A stretch of 64,000 nucleotides of DNA from Geodermatophilus ruber (GCF_900114385.1 NZ_FOSW01000017.1:33866-97865), one strand, 5' to 3'; shown: positions 26,738-39,787, numbered from the stretch's first letter. The notes: generated by a model from the sequence alone, not told the origin. Made by a program: numbers and translations.

Positions 26738-28393
26738 TCACGCCGACCCCCCGGCGGCCGGGCGGGCGCCGGGCGCGCGCACCCGGTTGCGGCCACCGCG
26801 CTTGGCGGAGAACAGGTGCAGGTCGGCGGCGTCGAACAGCGAGCGCCAGCCCACCGGCTCGTCGGCGGCCGGGCAGGCGGTGGCCACACCGATGCTGACG
26901 GTGACCGGTTCGGGCAGCTGCAGGTCGCCCCAGTCGGCGCCGGCCACGGCGGCGCGCAGCCGTTCCATGGCGGCCAGGGCCTGGTGCTCGGTCGCCGTCG
27001 GCAGGACGACGAGGAACTCGTCGCCGGCCCAGCGGTACACCTCGTCGCCGGTGCGGCTGTGCTCGCGCAGCAGGTGGGCCACCCGGCGCAGCACCTCGTC
27101 GCCGTGCGAGTGCGAGGTGTCGTCGTTGACGGCCTTGAACCGGTCGATGTCGACGACGGCCAGCGACAGCGGCTGCTCGTCCAGCCGCAGGCTGCGCAGC
27201 CGGCGCTCGGCGCTGCGCCGGTTGCCCAGCCCGGTGAGCGGGTCCTCGAGGGCGTGCCGGCGGAGCAGGTCGGTCTGCCGCTCGGCCTCGCGCAGCCGGC
27301 TGCGGCGCACGAACATCTCCGCCCACAGCTCGCGGCCGCGGGCGTGCGCCCGGCCGGTGTCGGCGCGGTAGGCCTCCAGCCAGTGCAGCGCCTCGGCGGG
27401 GCGGCCCATCGCGGCGGTGCTCTGCCCCAGCTCGAGCAGGCACTGGCGGTAGCGCCGCCGGTCGCCCGCGGCGGCGAAGGCCCCCGCGGCGTCGACGAGC
27501 AGGTCGGTCGCCTCCGCGCCGTGGCTCCCGCCGGCCTGCGCCTGCGCGAGCCGGCCCAGGAGCTGGGCCAGCACCAGGTCGGCGTAGCCGCGCAGCCAGG
27601 TCCCGCCGTGGGCGTGGACCCGCCGGTGCGCCCGGCGCATCGGCCCGATCGCCTCGTCCAGCTCGCCGCGGCAGGTCAGCCCCCACGCCTGGACGACATC
27701 GAGCAGGTCCTGCTCGGCGGGGTCGGGCTCCCAGTCCAGCGCGCGGGCGGCAGCGGCGCAGTCGACGGCCACCCCGGCCAGCTCCCGGGAGCGCTCGACG
27801 CGGCCGCGCCGGTGCAGGGTCTGGGCCAGCTCGGCGTGCTGCTGGGCGCACAGCCGCAGCAGCAGCCACTGGTCGGCCACGTCGGGCAGCGCCGCGGCGA
27901 TGACGTGGCCGCGCAGCGCCTGGGTGACGGCGAGCTCCTCGAGGTCGAGGGCGGTGAGGGTCAGCGACAGCCACAGGTGGGCCTGGTGCAGCGCCCGGGA
28001 CGGCCGGCCGGCGGTGGGGCTCTCGGTGAGCAGGCTGGCGTCGACCGCGAGCAGCATGGCGGCGTCGAAGTGGTCGGCGGTGGCCTCGACGTGGGCGAGG
28101 TAGGCCAGGGTCAGTGCGGTCTGCGGGCCCGGGGGGCAGGCGCCCAGGGCCTCGCGGGCCGCCGCCACCCCCGCCGCGGTGGCGTCCAGGTCGGACCCGA
28201 CCAGCCCGCGGCGGGCGTCCAGGGCGTGCCGCCAGGCGATCCAGCGCGGGTCGGTCGAGGCGGCGAGGGCGTCCTCGACCCGCTCGTGCTCGGTGACGAA
28301 GGCGGCGGGGTCCTCCCGGTCGTTGACGGCCAGCAGGCGCCAGAGCGCAGCATCGAGATCACTCTCGGTGAAGCGCACGGTGCCAGGCGTCAC
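26738..28393 (-). CDS. TPR-like/GGDEF diguanylate cyclase
   Basis: Cytoplasmic protein of 551 aa predicted to make cyclic di-GMP. About 360 residues of Ala/Leu/Arg-rich helices with TPR character precede a GGDEF domain: DPLTGLGNRRSAERRLRSLR, VDIDRFKAVNDDTSHSHGD, loop RWAGDEFLVVLPT, and SAKRGGRNRV at the end. It lacks a transmembrane segment. It is upstream of, and similar in layout to, the GGDEF-LarB frame, suggesting duplication. GTG 28393 is chosen because GGAGGA lies four bases before it; an ATG fifteen bases upstream overlaps that site. Confidence 0.85.
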   Translation of the reverse strand: MTPGTVRFTESDLDAALWRLLAVNDREDPAAFVTEHERVEDALAASTDPRWIAWRHALDARRGLVGSDLDATAAGVAAAREALGACPPGPQTALTLAYLAHVEATADHFDAAMLLAVDASLLTESPTAGRPSRALHQAHLWLSLTLTALDLEELAVTQALRGHVIAAALPDVADQWLLLRLCAQQHAELAQTLHRRGRVERSRELAGVAVDCAAAARALDWEPDPAEQDLLDVVQAWGLTCRGELDEAIGPMRRAHRRVHAHGGTWLRGYADLVLAQLLGRLAQAQAGGSHGAEATDLLVDAAGAFAAAGDRRRYRQCLLELGQSTAAMGRPAEALHWLEAYRADTGRAHARGRELWAEMFVRRSRLREAERQTDLLRRHALEDPLTGLGNRRSAERRLRSLRLDEQPLSLAVVDIDRFKAVNDDTSHSHGDEVLRRVAHLLREHSRTGDEVYRWAGDEFLVVLPTATEHQALAAMERLRAAVAGADWGDLQLPEPVTVSIGVATACPAADEPVGWRSLFDAADLHLFSAKRGGRNRVRAPGARPAAGGSA

Positions 28394-28504
28394 GCATTCC
28401 TCCATCGACGGGGTGTCGGCCGGTGCGGCCGTTCTCTGCCGGCAGCGAGGCAGCTTCCCCCGGGGGGAGCTACCGCCCCGACCCCGCCGCACTACCCTCG
28501 TCGG

Positions 28505-29440
28505 ATGCGTGCGACGCCTCCGACTCGGTTCGCCTATCTGGGCCCCGAGGGTACCTTCGCCGAAGCGGCGTTGAGCAGGGCCGTTGCCTCCTCGGAGGGA
28601 GCCCGGTATCCCGCGCCGAGCATCGCCGCCGCGCTGTCGGCCGTCCGGATCGGGGACGCCGACGCCGCTCTCGTCCCGCTGGAGAACTCCGTCGAGGGCT
28701 CGGTGCCGGCCACCATGGACGGCCTGGCCGACGGCGAGCCGCTGCTGATCACCCGCGAGGTGTTCCTGCCGGTGTCCTTCGTGCTCGCCGTCCGCCCGGG
28801 CACCGAGCTCCCCGACGTGGGCAGCCTGGCCAGCCACCCGCACGCCCTGGCGCAGACCTCCCGCCGGCTGACCGAGCTGCTGCCCCGCGTCGTCCCGCTG
28901 CCGATCGCCTCCACCGCCGAGGCGGCCCGGCTGGTAGCGGCCGGGAAGTACGACGCCGCGGTCTGCGCCCCGTTGGCGGCCGAGCGCTACGGGCTCACCG
29001 CGCTGGTCGACGACGTCGCCGACCACCCCGGCGCGGTGACCCGGTTCGTGCTGGTCGCCCCGCCCGGCCCGCTGCCCGCGCCCACCGGCAACGACAAGAC
29101 CTCGCTGGTCGCCGTCGTCGGTGACCGCACCGGCGCGCTGCTGGAGCTGCTCCGCGAGTTCGCCGTCCGCGGGATCAGCCTGACCCGCATCGAGTCACGC
29201 CCGACCCGCGAGCGGCTCGGCGTCTACTCCTTCTCCCTGGACTGCGAGGGGCACGTCGCCGACGCCCGGGTGGGGGAGGCGCTGGCCGCGCTGCACCGGG
29301 TGTCCGACGACGTCCGGTTCCTCGGCTCCTACCCGCGCGCCGACGGCCGGGAGAACAAGCCGCTCGAGCCGACGTCCACCGACGCCGCCTTCACCGAGGC
29401 CAGCGGCTGGCTGGCGGACGTGCGCGCCGGCCGCGCCTGA
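28505..29440 (+). CDS. pheA: Prephenate dehydratase
   Basis: Converts prephenate to phenylpyruvate in phenylalanine synthesis; 311 aa. The catalytic domain begins YLGPEGTFAEAAL and holds LVPLENSVEGSVPATMDGL; the catalytic Thr lies in DVADHPGAVTRFVLV. The ACT regulatory domain follows (KTSLVAVVGDRTGALLELL, then the Phe-binding GISLTRIESRPTRERLG). No chorismate mutase domain is fused. ATG 28505 sits six bases after TACCCT (28493-28498), so the mRNA is probably leaderless. Confidence 0.95.
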   Translation: MRATPPTRFAYLGPEGTFAEAALSRAVASSEGARYPAPSIAAALSAVRIGDADAALVPLENSVEGSVPATMDGLADGEPLLITREVFLPVSFVLAVRPGTELPDVGSLASHPHALAQTSRRLTELLPRVVPLPIASTAEAARLVAAGKYDAAVCAPLAAERYGLTALVDDVADHPGAVTRFVLVAPPGPLPAPTGNDKTSLVAVVGDRTGALLELLREFAVRGISLTRIESRPTRERLGVYSFSLDCEGHVADARVGEALAALHRVSDDVRFLGSYPRADGRENKPLEPTSTDAAFTEASGWLADVRAGRA

Positions 29441-29463
29441 GCCCGCACCTTCCGCCGTCCGCG

Positions 29464-30342
29464 TCAGCGCAGGCGGGCGCGCAGCTCGGTGACGATCCGG
29501 CGGGTCACCGGGGCGTCGACGCCGAGGCGGTCGGCGGCCCGCAGGACCGCCCCGCCGATCGCCTCCAGCTCGGTGGCGTTCCCCGCGGCGGCGTCCCGCT
29601 GCATCGAGGACCGCATCCCGCCCGGGACGCCCTGCATGAACGCGAGCGTGGCCGCGGCGTCGGATGCGGCGCCGTCGGCCCGGGCCACCGCGGCGACCTC
29701 CTCGACCACCGCGCGCAGGTCCTCGCCCCGCTGCTCCCGGACGGTGCCCAGCGGCGCGCCCAGGGTGGTGGTCAGCAGCGCGACCGGCGCGAGGAAGGCC
29801 AGCTTGTCCCACAGCAGGCCCGCCTCGTCCGGGCGGACGGCGACGTCCAGGCCGGCCTGCTCGAGGGCGCTCGCCAGCGGCTCGGCGCCCGGGGCCAGCT
29901 GGACGGCGGCCAGCTGGCCCTCGTGCCGGATCTCGCCCGGCGCCGTCCGGCTGGCCACCACCCGGATCGCGCCGGCGACCGTGCGGGCCGCGGGGTAGCG
30001 CTCACGCAGCAGGGCCATGTGCTCGATCCCGTTGAGGAACGGCACGAGCACGGCGCCGTCCAGGACGTCGGCCGGGACCCGTTCCAGGGCGGTCTCGAGC
30101 TGGGTGGCCTTGGGCGTGACCAGGACGGCGTCGACCGGCGCGTCCAGCCGTTCGGCGCCGCGGGCGGGTGCGGTCAGCTCGCCGTAGCGGTCGCTGGTCA
30201 GCCGCAGCCCGCGCTCCTCGATGCGGGCCGCCGTCGCCGGCCCGGCGAGGCAGAGGACGGCGTGGCCCTGGCCGGCGAGGAGGGTGCCGAGCAGCCCGCC
30301 GACGCCGCCGGGACCGAGCACCGCGATCCGAAGAGTCTCCAC
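29464..30342 (-). CDS. panE: 2-dehydropantoate 2-reductase
   Basis: NADPH-dependent reduction of ketopantoate to pantoate for coenzyme A synthesis, or a paralogue acting on a related 2-keto acid; 292 aa. The Rossmann start is IAVLGPGGVGGLLGTLLAGQ, the catalytic Lys is in VLVTPKATQLE and the C-terminal helical domain contains LLWDKLAFLAPVALLTT and the PGGMRSSMQRD loop. GTG 30342 is six bases from TAGCGT on the minus strand (30354-30349), indicating a leaderless transcript. Convergent with pheA. Confidence 0.85.
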   Translation of the reverse strand: METLRIAVLGPGGVGGLLGTLLAGQGHAVLCLAGPATAARIEERGLRLTSDRYGELTAPARGAERLDAPVDAVLVTPKATQLETALERVPADVLDGAVLVPFLNGIEHMALLRERYPAARTVAGAIRVVASRTAPGEIRHEGQLAAVQLAPGAEPLASALEQAGLDVAVRPDEAGLLWDKLAFLAPVALLTTTLGAPLGTVREQRGEDLRAVVEEVAAVARADGAASDAAATLAFMQGVPGGMRSSMQRDAAAGNATELEAIGGAVLRAADRLGVDAPVTRRIVTELRARLR

Positions 30343-30419
30343 GCGCCGACGCTATCCGTCCGACGCGGGCCGGCTCGCCGGGCCGGTGCGTGCACCCACC
30401 GGCGTCTCCGGCGGCGGCC

Positions 30420-30749
30420 TCAGAGGTAGAGGCCGGTGGACTCCTCGATCCGCTCGGCCGCGACGGCGTGCACGTCCCGCTCGCGCAGGATGAGCAGGTC
30501 CTCGCCGTGCACCTCGACCTCGTGCTGGTCCTCGGGGGAGAAGAGCACCTGGTCGCCCACCTTCACCTGGCGGACGCTCGCGCCCACACCCCGCGCCTCA
30601 CCCCAGATCAGCCGCTTGGCGACCTGGGCGGTCGCCGGGATCAGGATGCCGCCGCTGGAGCGACGCTCACCGTCCTCCTTGCGCAGCGCCACGAGGATGC
30701 GGTCGTGCAACATCTTGATCGGCAGCCCGCTGCCCTTGACCTCGAGCAC
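30420..30749 (-). CDS. GroES-like co-chaperonin family protein
   Basis: A 109-aa protein with the GroES beta-barrel pattern (KMLHDRILVALRKEDGERR, SSGGILIPATAQ, VKVGDQVLFSPEDQHEVEVHGEDLLILRE). It has an extra tail ending ERIEESTGLYL, as in a second actinobacterial GroES-like group that is separate from the groES-groEL operon. No groEL is adjacent. GTG 30749 is seven bases from TAACGT (30762-30757), so it is probably leaderless; a GTG at 30758 would overlap that box. Confidence 0.82.
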   Translation of the reverse strand: MLEVKGSGLPIKMLHDRILVALRKEDGERRSSGGILIPATAQVAKRLIWGEARGVGASVRQVKVGDQVLFSPEDQHEVEVHGEDLLILRERDVHAVAAERIEESTGLYL

Positions 30750-30820
30750 GGTGATCACGTTACGCGGTGGTGAAGTGCTCGAGCGGCCCGCTCCCGGGGC
30801 CGGCCGCGAGCCTGCCAGCG

Positions 30821-30841
30821 GTGGGGAGGACCCCCTCCCAC
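30821..30841 (-). terminator. Hairpin downstream of the zincin gene
   Basis: GTGGGGAGG pairs with CCTCCCAC around a short loop, about 40 bases after the stop of the metallopeptidase-like gene and before the GroES-like gene. No U-run, so it is a weak candidate for termination of the guaB1-zincin transcript. Confidence 0.4.
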
Positions 30842-30879
30842 GTGCCCTTCGCACGCTCAGGCCACGACCGGAGGGGGCC

Positions 30880-34101
<3,222 letters not shown>

Positions 34102-34105
<4 letters not shown>

Positions 34106-35013
34106 GTCCACCGCACCCGGGGGTGCTGCCCTCCTCCGGGCACGCCGGGCTCGGCTCCGACGTCGTCGTCGACCTCGGGGACCTCGACGGCTGGCGCCCC
34201 CGGCTGGTCGCCACCGATCTCGACGGCACGCTGCTGCACTCGACCGGCGCGGTCACCCCGCGCACCCGCGCGGCGATGGAGGCCAGCTGGGCCGTCGGCA
34301 TCCCGGTCGTCGGCGTCACCGGGCGCGGGCCGCGGCTGCTGGACAGCGTCCGCGGCGCGCTCGACGGCCGGGGCATCGCCGTCCTCGCCCAGGGCGGCTT
34401 CGTCGTCGACCTGGAGCGCGACGAGGTGCTGCGCACCGTCGGGCTGCCCCGCGCGCAGGCCGTGGCGGTCATCGAGCGGATCGAGGAGGTCGCCGGCGAG
34501 CTGATCGTCGCCGTCGAGGACGCCGCCGAGCAGGCTGAGTCCCAGGGGCCGCTCCGGGTGCAGCACGGGTTCGACTGGCCCTACCCGGAGCCCGCGCACC
34601 TGCTGCCCCGCAACGAGGTGCTCCCGCCCGGGCCGGTGCTCAAGGTCTTCCTGCGGTCCTCGTCGGTGGGGCAGGACGAGCTGCTCGCCCGCGCCCGCCA
34701 GGTCGTCGACCCCACCGAGGCCGAGGTGACCCACGCGGGGCTGGGGTTCATCGAGGTGCTGCCGCCGGGGATCACCAAGGCCACCGGGTTGGCGCTCGCG
34801 CTGGAGCGCTACGGGGTGGGGTTCGGTGACGTGCTCGTCTTCGGCGACATGCCCAACGACCTGCCGATGATCGAGGCGGTGCAGGCCGCGGGCGGGCGGG
34901 CGGTCGCGGTGGCCAACGCGCACCCCGCCGTCCGGGCGGCCACGCCGCTGGTGACCAGCGGCCACGACGTCGACGGCGTCGCGCGGTACCTGGAGGCGGT
35001 GCTGGGTGTCTGA
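34102..35013 (+). CDS. HAD-superfamily phosphatase (Cof-type), first of pair
   Basis: Cytoplasmic phosphatase-like protein, 303 aa. Motif I is [15 protein letters not shown] near residue 37 with both catalytic Asp; motif II is GVTGRGPR; motif III Lys is in GITKATGLA and motif IV is [13 protein letters not shown]. The IIB cap lies between motifs II and III. Substrate unknown. It has about 30 extra residues before motif I. Start overlaps serS (ATGA) and its end overlaps the next gene by eight bases. Confidence 0.87.
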
Positions 35014-35809
35014 CTGGCGGCCGCGGCTGATCGCCAGCGACATGGACGGCACCCTGCTGCGCGCGGACGACACGGTCAGCGACGCGACCGTGGCCGAGCT
35101 GGAGCGCTGGCGGGCCGACGGCGTGCCCGTGGTGCTGGCCACCGGGCGGCCCCCGCGTTGGATGCACCGCATCCGCCAGGTGTTGCGGCACGGGACAGCG
35201 GTGTGCTGCAACGGTGCGGTGCTGCTGGACCTGGAGAGCTTCGAGATCCTCGACGAGGACCTCCTGCACCCGGAGGTGCTGCGGGAGATCACCGCCGAGC
35301 TGCGCCGGCACCAGCCCGACACCTGGTTCGCCGTCGAGTACGGGCTGGAGTTCCGGCACGAGCCGATCTACCAGCCGCGGTGGGACGTCGACGCGCCCGG
35401 CGTGGCCGTCGCGGAGCTGCCCGAGCTGATCGCCGCGCCGGTGGCCAAGCTGCTGGCCCGGCACGAGGCGGTGCCCCGGGACGAGTTCGTCGCGCTGGTG
35501 GAGACCGTGGTGGGGAGGAGCGCGACGGTCACCAACTCCTCGAGCGAGGCGCTGGCGGAGATCTCCGCGCTCGGCGTCACCAAGGCCACCGGGCTGGCCA
35601 AGGTCGCCGCCCGGCACGGCGTCGACCCGGGGGACGTCGTCGTCTTCGGCGACATGCCCAACGACATCGCCGCCTTCGAGTGGGTCCGCGAGGGCGGCGG
35701 CCGGGCGGTGGCCATGGCGCACGCCCACCCCGATCTGCTCGCCGCCGCCACCGACGTCACCGGCACCAACGGCGACGACGGCGTCGCGGCCTTCCTCGCC
35801 TCGCTCTGA
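35006..35809 (+). CDS. HAD-superfamily phosphatase (Cof-type), second of pair
   Basis: Paralogue of the preceding gene, 267 aa, with motif [16 protein letters not shown], motif [12 protein letters not shown], Lys in [10 protein letters not shown] and [13 protein letters not shown]. Substrate unknown; sugar phosphates and flavin intermediates are common in the family. The GTG start at 35006 lies inside the end of the preceding frame, so the pair is translationally coupled and reads as a tandem duplication. Confidence 0.87.
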   Translation: MSDWRPRLIASDMDGTLLRADDTVSDATVAELERWRADGVPVVLATGRPPRWMHRIRQVLRHGTAVCCNGAVLLDLESFEILDEDLLHPEVLREITAELRRHQPDTWFAVEYGLEFRHEPIYQPRWDVDAPGVAVAELPELIAAPVAKLLARHEAVPRDEFVALVETVVGRSATVTNSSSEALAEISALGVTKATGLAKVAARHGVDPGDVVVFGDMPNDIAAFEWVREGGGRAVAMAHAHPDLLAAATDVTGTNGDDGVAAFLASL

Positions 35810-35848
35810 CCGCTCCGCGGACCGCTGTCCGTCGGTTCGGTGGTCTGA

Positions 35849-35875
35849 CTCAAGAATGTGAGATCGCTGACGAAA
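35849..35875 (+). promoter_or_regulatory. Possible FliA-type promoter of the chemotaxis receptor gene
   Basis: CTCAAGAA, an 11-base spacer and TGACGAAA resemble in spacing the motility sigma consensus (TAAAGTTT-N11-GCCGATAA), about 60 bases before the receptor start. The -10 match is weak. It is suggested because the next gene is a chemoreceptor. Confidence 0.35.
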
Positions 35876-35934
35876 GTCGGTGTACGAGGACCGCTCACCC
35901 GGCGGTCCACCGTCCCGACCCGAGGAGCCCCGGC

Positions 35935-37563
35935 ATGGATGCCGCTCACGCCCAGGTACCGCCCGCCGCGCCCGAACCAGGTCTCCTCGGCCGGGTGGGG
36001 CTGCGCGGGCGCTTGATGGGCGCCATCCTCGTGGTGGCGCTGACCACCCTGGCCGTCGGCGTCCTCGGGGTGCAGCGGATGAGCGCGCTCAGCGACAGCG
36101 CCGAGCGGGTCTACACCGAGGGGACCGTCCCCCTCAACGAGTTGCAGAAGCTGCAGGCGAGCTGGTGGACTTTCCAGACCTTCGCCTCCCGGGCGAACAT
36201 CGTGACGGTGGCGCCCGAGGTCATCGCCGCGAACCGGGCCAAGGCCGAGGACGCGCGCGAGGCGCTGCTGGCCCAGGGCGAGGTCGTGTCGGCGGTTCCG
36301 CTGGGCCGGGAGGCGGCCGAGCGCTTCCGCGAGTTCGTCACCGCCCAGGACAGCTACCTGGTGGTGCTGGAGCAGGTGAACGTCGCGCTCCGGACGAACG
36401 ACTGGGCCACCGCCGTGCCCGCGATCGCGCAGCTGGAGGCCGACGAGGCGGCCGGGGTGGCGGCGCTGGACGCGGCCACGGAGGCGGAGGCGCACTACGC
36501 GGCGCAGATCGCCGCCGCCGCGCACGACGCGTACGTCAGCGCCCGGAACATCACCGTCGCGCTCATCGTCGTGGGGCTGGTCGTCTCCCTGGTGCTGGCG
36601 GTGCTGGTCGCCCGGAGCGTCACCCGGCCGGTGCAGCGGATCCGGGACGTGCTCGGCCGGGTGGCCGGCGGCGACCTGACCGTCCGCAGCGGGCAGGCCG
36701 GAGGGGGCGAGCTGGGCGAGGTGGCCCGCTCCCTCGACCACACCCTCGACGCCATCGGCAGCGTGCTGACCCTGGTCGGCGACTCGGCCCACCAGCTGGA
36801 GGGGGCGTCGCACAAGCTGAAGGCGGCGGGGGACGCGATCGCCGACAACGCGCGGACGGCGGCGGGCCAGGCCGACCGGGTCGTGGCCTCGGCCGGTGAG
36901 GTCGCGACCAGCGTGGACACGGTGGCGACCGGGTCGTCGCAGATGGAGACGGCGATCCGGGAGATCGCGCAGAACGCGACGGAGGCCGCCCGCGTCGCCG
37001 GTCAGGCGGTGTCGGTCGCGGAGACGACGACGCAGACGGTCGGGAAGCTCGGGGACTCCTCGAAGGAGATCGCGACCGTGGTGAAGCTGATCAACGGGAT
37101 CGCCGAGCAGACGAACCTGCTGGCGCTCAACGCCACCATCGAGGCGGCCCGCGCGGGGGAGGCGGGCAAGGGCTTCGCCGTGGTCGCCAGCGAGGTCAAG
37201 GAGCTGGCGCAGGAGACGGCGCGGGCGACCGAGGACATCTCCCGGCGGGTGGAGGCGATCCAGGCCGACACCGCCGGCGCGGTGGAGGCGATCGGTCAGA
37301 TCAGCGCGGTGATCGCGGAGATCAACGATTTCCAGGCGACGATCGCCGCCGCGGTGGAGGAGCAGACGGCGACCAGCAACGAGATGAACCGCAACGTGGC
37401 CGAGGCCGCGAGCGGGTCGCGGGACATCGCCGCGGCGATCACCGGCCTGGCCGCCGGAACGCAGCAGACCAACGACCGGGTGTCCGACGCCCAGCGGGCC
37501 TCGGCGGAGCTGGCCCGGATGAGCGGGGAGCTGCAGGCCGCCGTCCGCCGGTTCACCGTGTGA
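35935..37563 (+). CDS. Methyl-accepting chemotaxis protein
   Basis: Inner-membrane chemoreceptor of 542 aa. TM1 is at about residues 27-47, an extracytoplasmic four-helix sensor domain runs to about 200, and TM2 at about 203-224 is followed by HAMP ([20 protein letters not shown]). The signalling hairpin tip holds [20 protein letters not shown], and [13 protein letters not shown] follows. The ligand is unknown; the sensor region is Ala/Glu-rich and has no Cache or PAS motif by eye. ATG 35935 follows GAGGAG. No other che genes occur in the window, so it is an orphan receptor. Confidence 0.92.
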   Translation: MDAAHAQVPPAAPEPGLLGRVGLRGRLMGAILVVALTTLAVGVLGVQRMSALSDSAERVYTEGTVPLNELQKLQASWWTFQTFASRANIVTVAPEVIAANRAKAEDAREALLAQGEVVSAVPLGREAAERFREFVTAQDSYLVVLEQVNVALRTNDWATAVPAIAQLEADEAAGVAALDAATEAEAHYAAQIAAAAHDAYVSARNITVALIVVGLVVSLVLAVLVARSVTRPVQRIRDVLGRVAGGDLTVRSGQAGGGELGEVARSLDHTLDAIGSVLTLVGDSAHQLEGASHKLKAAGDAIADNARTAAGQADRVVASAGEVATSVDTVATGSSQMETAIREIAQNATEAARVAGQAVSVAETTTQTVGKLGDSSKEIATVVKLINGIAEQTNLLALNATIEAARAGEAGKGFAVVASEVKELAQETARATEDISRRVEAIQADTAGAVEAIGQISAVIAEINDFQATIAAAVEEQTATSNEMNRNVAEAASGSRDIAAAITGLAAGTQQTNDRVSDAQRASAELARMSGELQAAVRRFTV

Positions 37564-37584
37564 CCGCAGACGGATGACGAACTG

Positions 37585-37629
37585 ACGTGTCCCGGCGTGG
37601 AGGCCGGAGGCCTCCACGCCGGGACACGT
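37585..37629. terminator. 21-bp perfect inverted repeat between convergent genes
   Basis: Bases 37585-37605 are exactly complementary to 37609-37629 with a three-base loop (GGA), placed 22 bases after the chemoreceptor stop and before the tail of the Bpa gene. It can end transcription from both sides. The ACGTGTCCCGGCGTGG arm has no U-run. Confidence 0.7.
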
Positions 37630-37690
37630 GCAACGGCTCCGCGCACCTCGGCGGCTCCTGGCGACACGGTCGTCCGGTCGGACGACAGCG

Positions 37691-38248
37691 TCAGAGGTAC
37701 TGGCCGCCGCCGGGGCGCAGGTGGTGGTCGGGCTGCTGCGGGGGGTGGCCGCCCGGCAGCGCCCGGCGCATCTCCTCCAGCTGGGCGCGGGCGGCCATCT
37801 GCTGGGCGAACAGCGCGGTCTGGATGCCGTGGAAGACGCCCTCGAGCCAGCCGACCAGCTGCGCCTGTGCGATCCGCAGCTCGGCGTCCGAGGGGGTCTC
37901 GCCCTCGCTGAACGGCAGCGTGATCCGCTCCAGCTCCTCGCGCAGCTCCGGCGCCAGGCCCTGCTCGAGCTCCCGGATGGAGGAGGCGTGGATGTCGCGC
38001 AGCCGGTTGCGGCTGGCGTCGTCCAGCGGCGCCGCGCGGACCTCCTCGAGCAGCTGCTTGATCATCGTGCCGATCCGCATGACCTTCGCCGGCTGCTCGA
38101 CCATGTCGTTGACGCTCACCGCGACCTGCCCCTCGGCCCCCTCGGGCGGTGGTGCGGGCATCGCGCCGACCGGCCGGCCGTCGGGCCCGACGACGAGGAC
38201 CTGCTGAGAACGTTCACTGCCGTTTCCCGGTGCGGTCATGCCGTCCAT
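37691..38248 (-). CDS. bpa: Bacterial proteasome activator (Bpa family)
   Basis: ATP-independent activator ring of the actinobacterial 20S proteasome, 185 aa. The central helices (VNDMVEQPAKVMRIGTMIKQ and LRIAQAQLVGWLEGVFHGI) belong to the DUF2587/Bpa fold. The C-terminus ends GQYL, the HbYX-like tail that inserts into the proteasome alpha ring, and its preservation argues for function. N- and C-terminal arms are Pro/Gly-rich and disordered. A second in-frame ATG is at 38239. Proteasome subunits themselves are outside the window. Confidence 0.9.
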   Translation of the reverse strand: MDGMTAPGNGSERSQQVLVVGPDGRPVGAMPAPPPEGAEGQVAVSVNDMVEQPAKVMRIGTMIKQLLEEVRAAPLDDASRNRLRDIHASSIRELEQGLAPELREELERITLPFSEGETPSDAELRIAQAQLVGWLEGVFHGIQTALFAQQMAARAQLEEMRRALPGGHPPQQPDHHLRPGGGQYL

Positions 38249-38337
38249 GTTCCCCCGCTGACCGAACGGGTGAACGTCGGAGGGTGGGCGGCCGGGCCGG
38301 CGTCGGCCCGTGCTGCCAGCGTCTAGGGTCGATGGCC

Positions 38338-39561
38338 ATGGGGACGGGGGAGGGGCGGCTGGACGTCGCCCGCGTCCGCGGCCTGTTCCCGGGGCTCTCC
38401 GACGGCTTCGTGCACGCCGACGGCGCGGCCGGCACCCTGCTCCCGGAGAACGTGGTGCTGGCCGTGGCCCAGGCGATGCGGGTGCCGATCGCCGCCCGGG
38501 GCGGGGCGTTCCCGGCCTCGGCGCGCGCCGAGGGGCTGGTCGCCAGCGCCCGGGCCGCCGTCGCCGACCTGGTGGGCGGGGTCTCCACCGGCGTCGTCCT
38601 GGGGCCGAACATGACCACGCTGACCTACGCGCTGGCCCGGGCGCTGGCCCGCACCTGGCGCCCGGGCGACGAGATCGTCGTCAGCCGGCTCGACCACGAC
38701 GCGAACGTCCGGCCGTGGGTGCAGCTGGCCGAGGAGATCGGTGTGCTGGTGCGGTGGGCCGAGGTGGACATCGAGACCGGTGAGCTGCCCGACTGGCAGT
38801 ACGACGAGCTGCTCGGCGACCGGACCCGGCTGGTGGCGGTGACCGCCGCCAGCGGCGCGATCGGCACCCGCCCCGACGTGGCGGCGATCGCCGAGCGGGC
38901 ACACGCGGTGGGGGCGCTGGTCTACGTCGACGCCGTGCACGCCGCCGCGCACCACTTCCTCGACGCCCGGGCCATGGGTGCGGACTTCCTCGCGGTCGCG
39001 GCGGACAAGTGGTGCGGCCCGCACGTCGGCGCGGTGGTCGCCGACCCGGCGCTGCTGCAGGAGCTGGAGCCCGACAAGCTGGTGCCCGCACCCGAACGGG
39101 TGCCCGACCGGTTCGAGAACGGCAGCCCCGCCTTGGAGCTCCTGGCGGGTGTGAGCGCCGCCGTGGACCACCTCGCCTCGCTCAGCGAGGACGCGACCGG
39201 CTCGCGGCGCGACCGGCTGCGCGGCTCGATGGGCGCGGTGGCCGCCTACGAGAGCAGCCTGTTCGCCTGGCTGGACCAGGCCCTGCGCGCCATGCGGCAC
39301 GTCCAGGTGCTCGGCTCGCCGGGGGACCGCACCCCGGCGCTGTCGTTCACCGTCGACGGCATGCGGCCGCGGCAGGTCGCCGTCGAGCTGGCCCGGCGCG
39401 GCATCTGCGCCTGGGACGGCGACTTCTACGCCCGCGAGCTCTTCGACGCGCTCGGGGTCAACGAGCAGGGCGGGGCGGTCCAGCTGGGACTGATGCACTA
39501 CAACACCGCCGAGGAGGTCGGTTACGTGATCGACTCGGTGGCCGCGCTCCGCGCCCGCTGA
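38338..39561 (+). CDS. Cysteine-desulfurase-like PLP enzyme
   Basis: Fold-type I aminotransferase-like protein, 407 aa, related to SufS/CsdA. The PLP Lys is in AVAADKWCGPHVG near residue 220, and the cofactor Asp/His patch is VYVDAVHAAAHHF. DGAAGTLLPENVV near residue 24 is the SufS-like N-terminal patch. It lacks an obvious active-site Cys loop of SufS type, placing it in the desulfurase-like group of unknown reaction. Two ATGs (38332, 38338) follow TAGGGT at 38324-38329; the second has the fitting eight-base leaderless spacing. Confidence 0.82.
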   Translation: MGTGEGRLDVARVRGLFPGLSDGFVHADGAAGTLLPENVVLAVAQAMRVPIAARGGAFPASARAEGLVASARAAVADLVGGVSTGVVLGPNMTTLTYALARALARTWRPGDEIVVSRLDHDANVRPWVQLAEEIGVLVRWAEVDIETGELPDWQYDELLGDRTRLVAVTAASGAIGTRPDVAAIAERAHAVGALVYVDAVHAAAHHFLDARAMGADFLAVAADKWCGPHVGAVVADPALLQELEPDKLVPAPERVPDRFENGSPALELLAGVSAAVDHLASLSEDATGSRRDRLRGSMGAVAAYESSLFAWLDQALRAMRHVQVLGSPGDRTPALSFTVDGMRPRQVAVELARRGICAWDGDFYARELFDALGVNEQGGAVQLGLMHYNTAEEVGYVIDSVAALRAR

Positions 39562-39596
39562 ACCGTTCCCGCTCCCCGGCCGTGCTCCCTGGTGAC

Positions 39597-39614
39597 GGCC
39601 CCCGCCCGGGGGCC
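39597..39614 (+). terminator. G+C hairpin after the desulfurase-like gene
   Basis: GGCCCCC and GGGGGCC flank a four-base loop, 35 bases after the stop codon and just before the ribosome site of the next gene. No U-run. Confidence 0.4.
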
Positions 39615-39632
39615 GCCGGGAGGAGAGCTGCC

Positions 39633-39767
39633 GTGCGGACGAGACCGGTCCTGACCGCCGCGCTGGTCCTGGGGGCGCTCCGGACGGCCGGGTGCGCCGA
39701 CGACGACACGTCCGAGGGCACCCGCGTCACCGAGCCCCCCGCGACGGCCCCGCTGCCCGGATACTGA
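39633..39767 (+). CDS. Very small secreted or lipid-anchored peptide
   Basis: A 44-residue frame starting GTG after GGGAGGAG. It has a basic start (VRTRP), a short hydrophobic core (VLTAALVLGALR) and TAGC, a non-canonical lipobox with Thr at -3, followed by an Asp/Thr/Pro-rich stretch. The ribosome site and the position directly ahead of the membrane/sigma/anti-sigma operon favour a real gene. No family recognised. Confidence 0.5.
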   Translation: MRTRPVLTAALVLGALRTAGCADDDTSEGTRVTEPPATAPLPGY

Positions 39768-39787
39768 CCGGCCCGGAGGAGAGCCCC

